Of a stretch of DNA of 6,759 nt, positions 6,460-6,759 are shown one piece after another. Each line of letters begins with the position of its first letter. Position 1 is the first letter of the stretch. The stretch spans positions 1-6,759 of the forward strand of contig USCL01000211.1 of NCBI GenBank assembly GCA_900553145.1. The letters run 5' to 3'. Under the pieces are notes generated by a model. That model was not told the origin of the DNA, searched no databases, and was given only the letters and a program-made list of their open reading frames with translations. The stretch comes from an uncultured Desulfovibrio sp. (GTDB taxonomy: Bacteria > Desulfobacterota > Desulfovibrionia > Desulfovibrionales > Desulfovibrionaceae). The translations under genes and the position numbers were made by a program.

Positions 6460-6759
6460 TTACTTGAAGGAATCCATGCCGCTCAGCAGTTCGTCATACA
6501 TGGCGGGATAGAAACGGCTGATGAAGTGGGCCGTGGAGCGGCAGGCCTTGCCGACCACGAGGTCGATGTGCCTGCCGCCGGCGCGGGTGGCAAGGTTGGG
6601 GCTCTTTTCGCCCTTGCTGTTTTCGATGTGCCACGCCTTCACGATCTTGCCGTCAAATTCGTCGATAACAATGGAGAAATGCTTGTTCGGACCAACAAAC
6701 ACGTTGTTGGCTCCCCCGTCGAGAACGATTTCCTTGTCGTTTTCAAGGACGATCTCGTG
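6460..6759 (-). CDS. Unrecognised protein, C-terminal 99 residues (5' end outside window)
   Basis: The frame is open from the right edge of the window to TAA at 6460-6462; no stop occurs upstream of the GTG at 6702, so the gene almost certainly starts outside. The visible part starts HEIVLENDKEIVLDGG, then has a beta-rich stretch (FSIVIDEFDGKIVKAWHIEN), a basic/glycine part (LATRAGGRHIDLVVGKACRSTAHF) and a helical, acidic end (YPAMYDELLSGMDSFK). It is soluble-looking, with one cysteine (in KACRST) and no membrane segment. I do not recognise a family. The DGKIVK...E pattern resembles small beta-domains that bind flavin or cofactors only loosely, and I make no claim from it. It has its own strong terminator right after the stop. 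Confidence 0.7.
   Translation of the reverse strand, partial: HEIVLENDKEIVLDGGANNVFVGPNKHFSIVIDEFDGKIVKAWHIENSKGEKSPNLATRAGGRHIDLVVGKACRSTAHFISRFYPAMYDELLSGMDSFK

Noticed and set aside
1..6759. CRISPR array, insertion sequence or phage genes
   Set aside because: No regularly spaced direct repeats, transposase motifs or phage structural genes are visible.

Overview
The window looks like a piece of a GC-rich Desulfovibrionaceae-type chromosome (Desulfovibrio or Bilophila-like). This rests on three things: a porin of the 'outer membrane homotrimeric porin' type common in that group, a UGSC-family protein, and strong G/C bias at third codon positions. The genus is inferred from gene content and not proven.

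Left part (1-5136, all + strand): the C-terminal end of a major facilitator (MFS) transporter is followed 16 bases later by a complete YtcJ/NfdA-like amidohydrolase. Next come an ESS-family (GltS-like) sodium:dicarboxylate/amino acid symporter and an outer membrane porin. Together they look like an uptake-and-hydrolysis module: a pore for the outer membrane, two inner-membrane carriers, and a cytoplasmic metal-dependent hydrolase acting on a C-N bond. The substrate cannot be read from the sequence. The amidohydrolase, symporter and porin are separated by GC-rich hairpins (about 2087-2130, and 3560-3585 plus 3604-3622). Expression is therefore probably stepped or partly independent, not one uniform operon.

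Middle (5137-5655): a 519-base gap between convergent genes with no credible gene. It is dense in perfect hairpins, including a probable two-way intrinsic terminator at 5385-5422. It could hold a long porin 3' UTR or a small RNA.

Right part (5656-6759, - strand): an exported UGSC-family protein carries Cys-Arg-Ala-Cys where the family name motif has Sec/Cys-Gly-Ser-Cys. Upstream of it is the C-terminal end of an unrecognised protein that runs off the window. A textbook intrinsic terminator (6402-6446) sits between these two genes and leaves almost no room for a separate promoter directly upstream of the UGSC gene. This is the most interesting part of the window.
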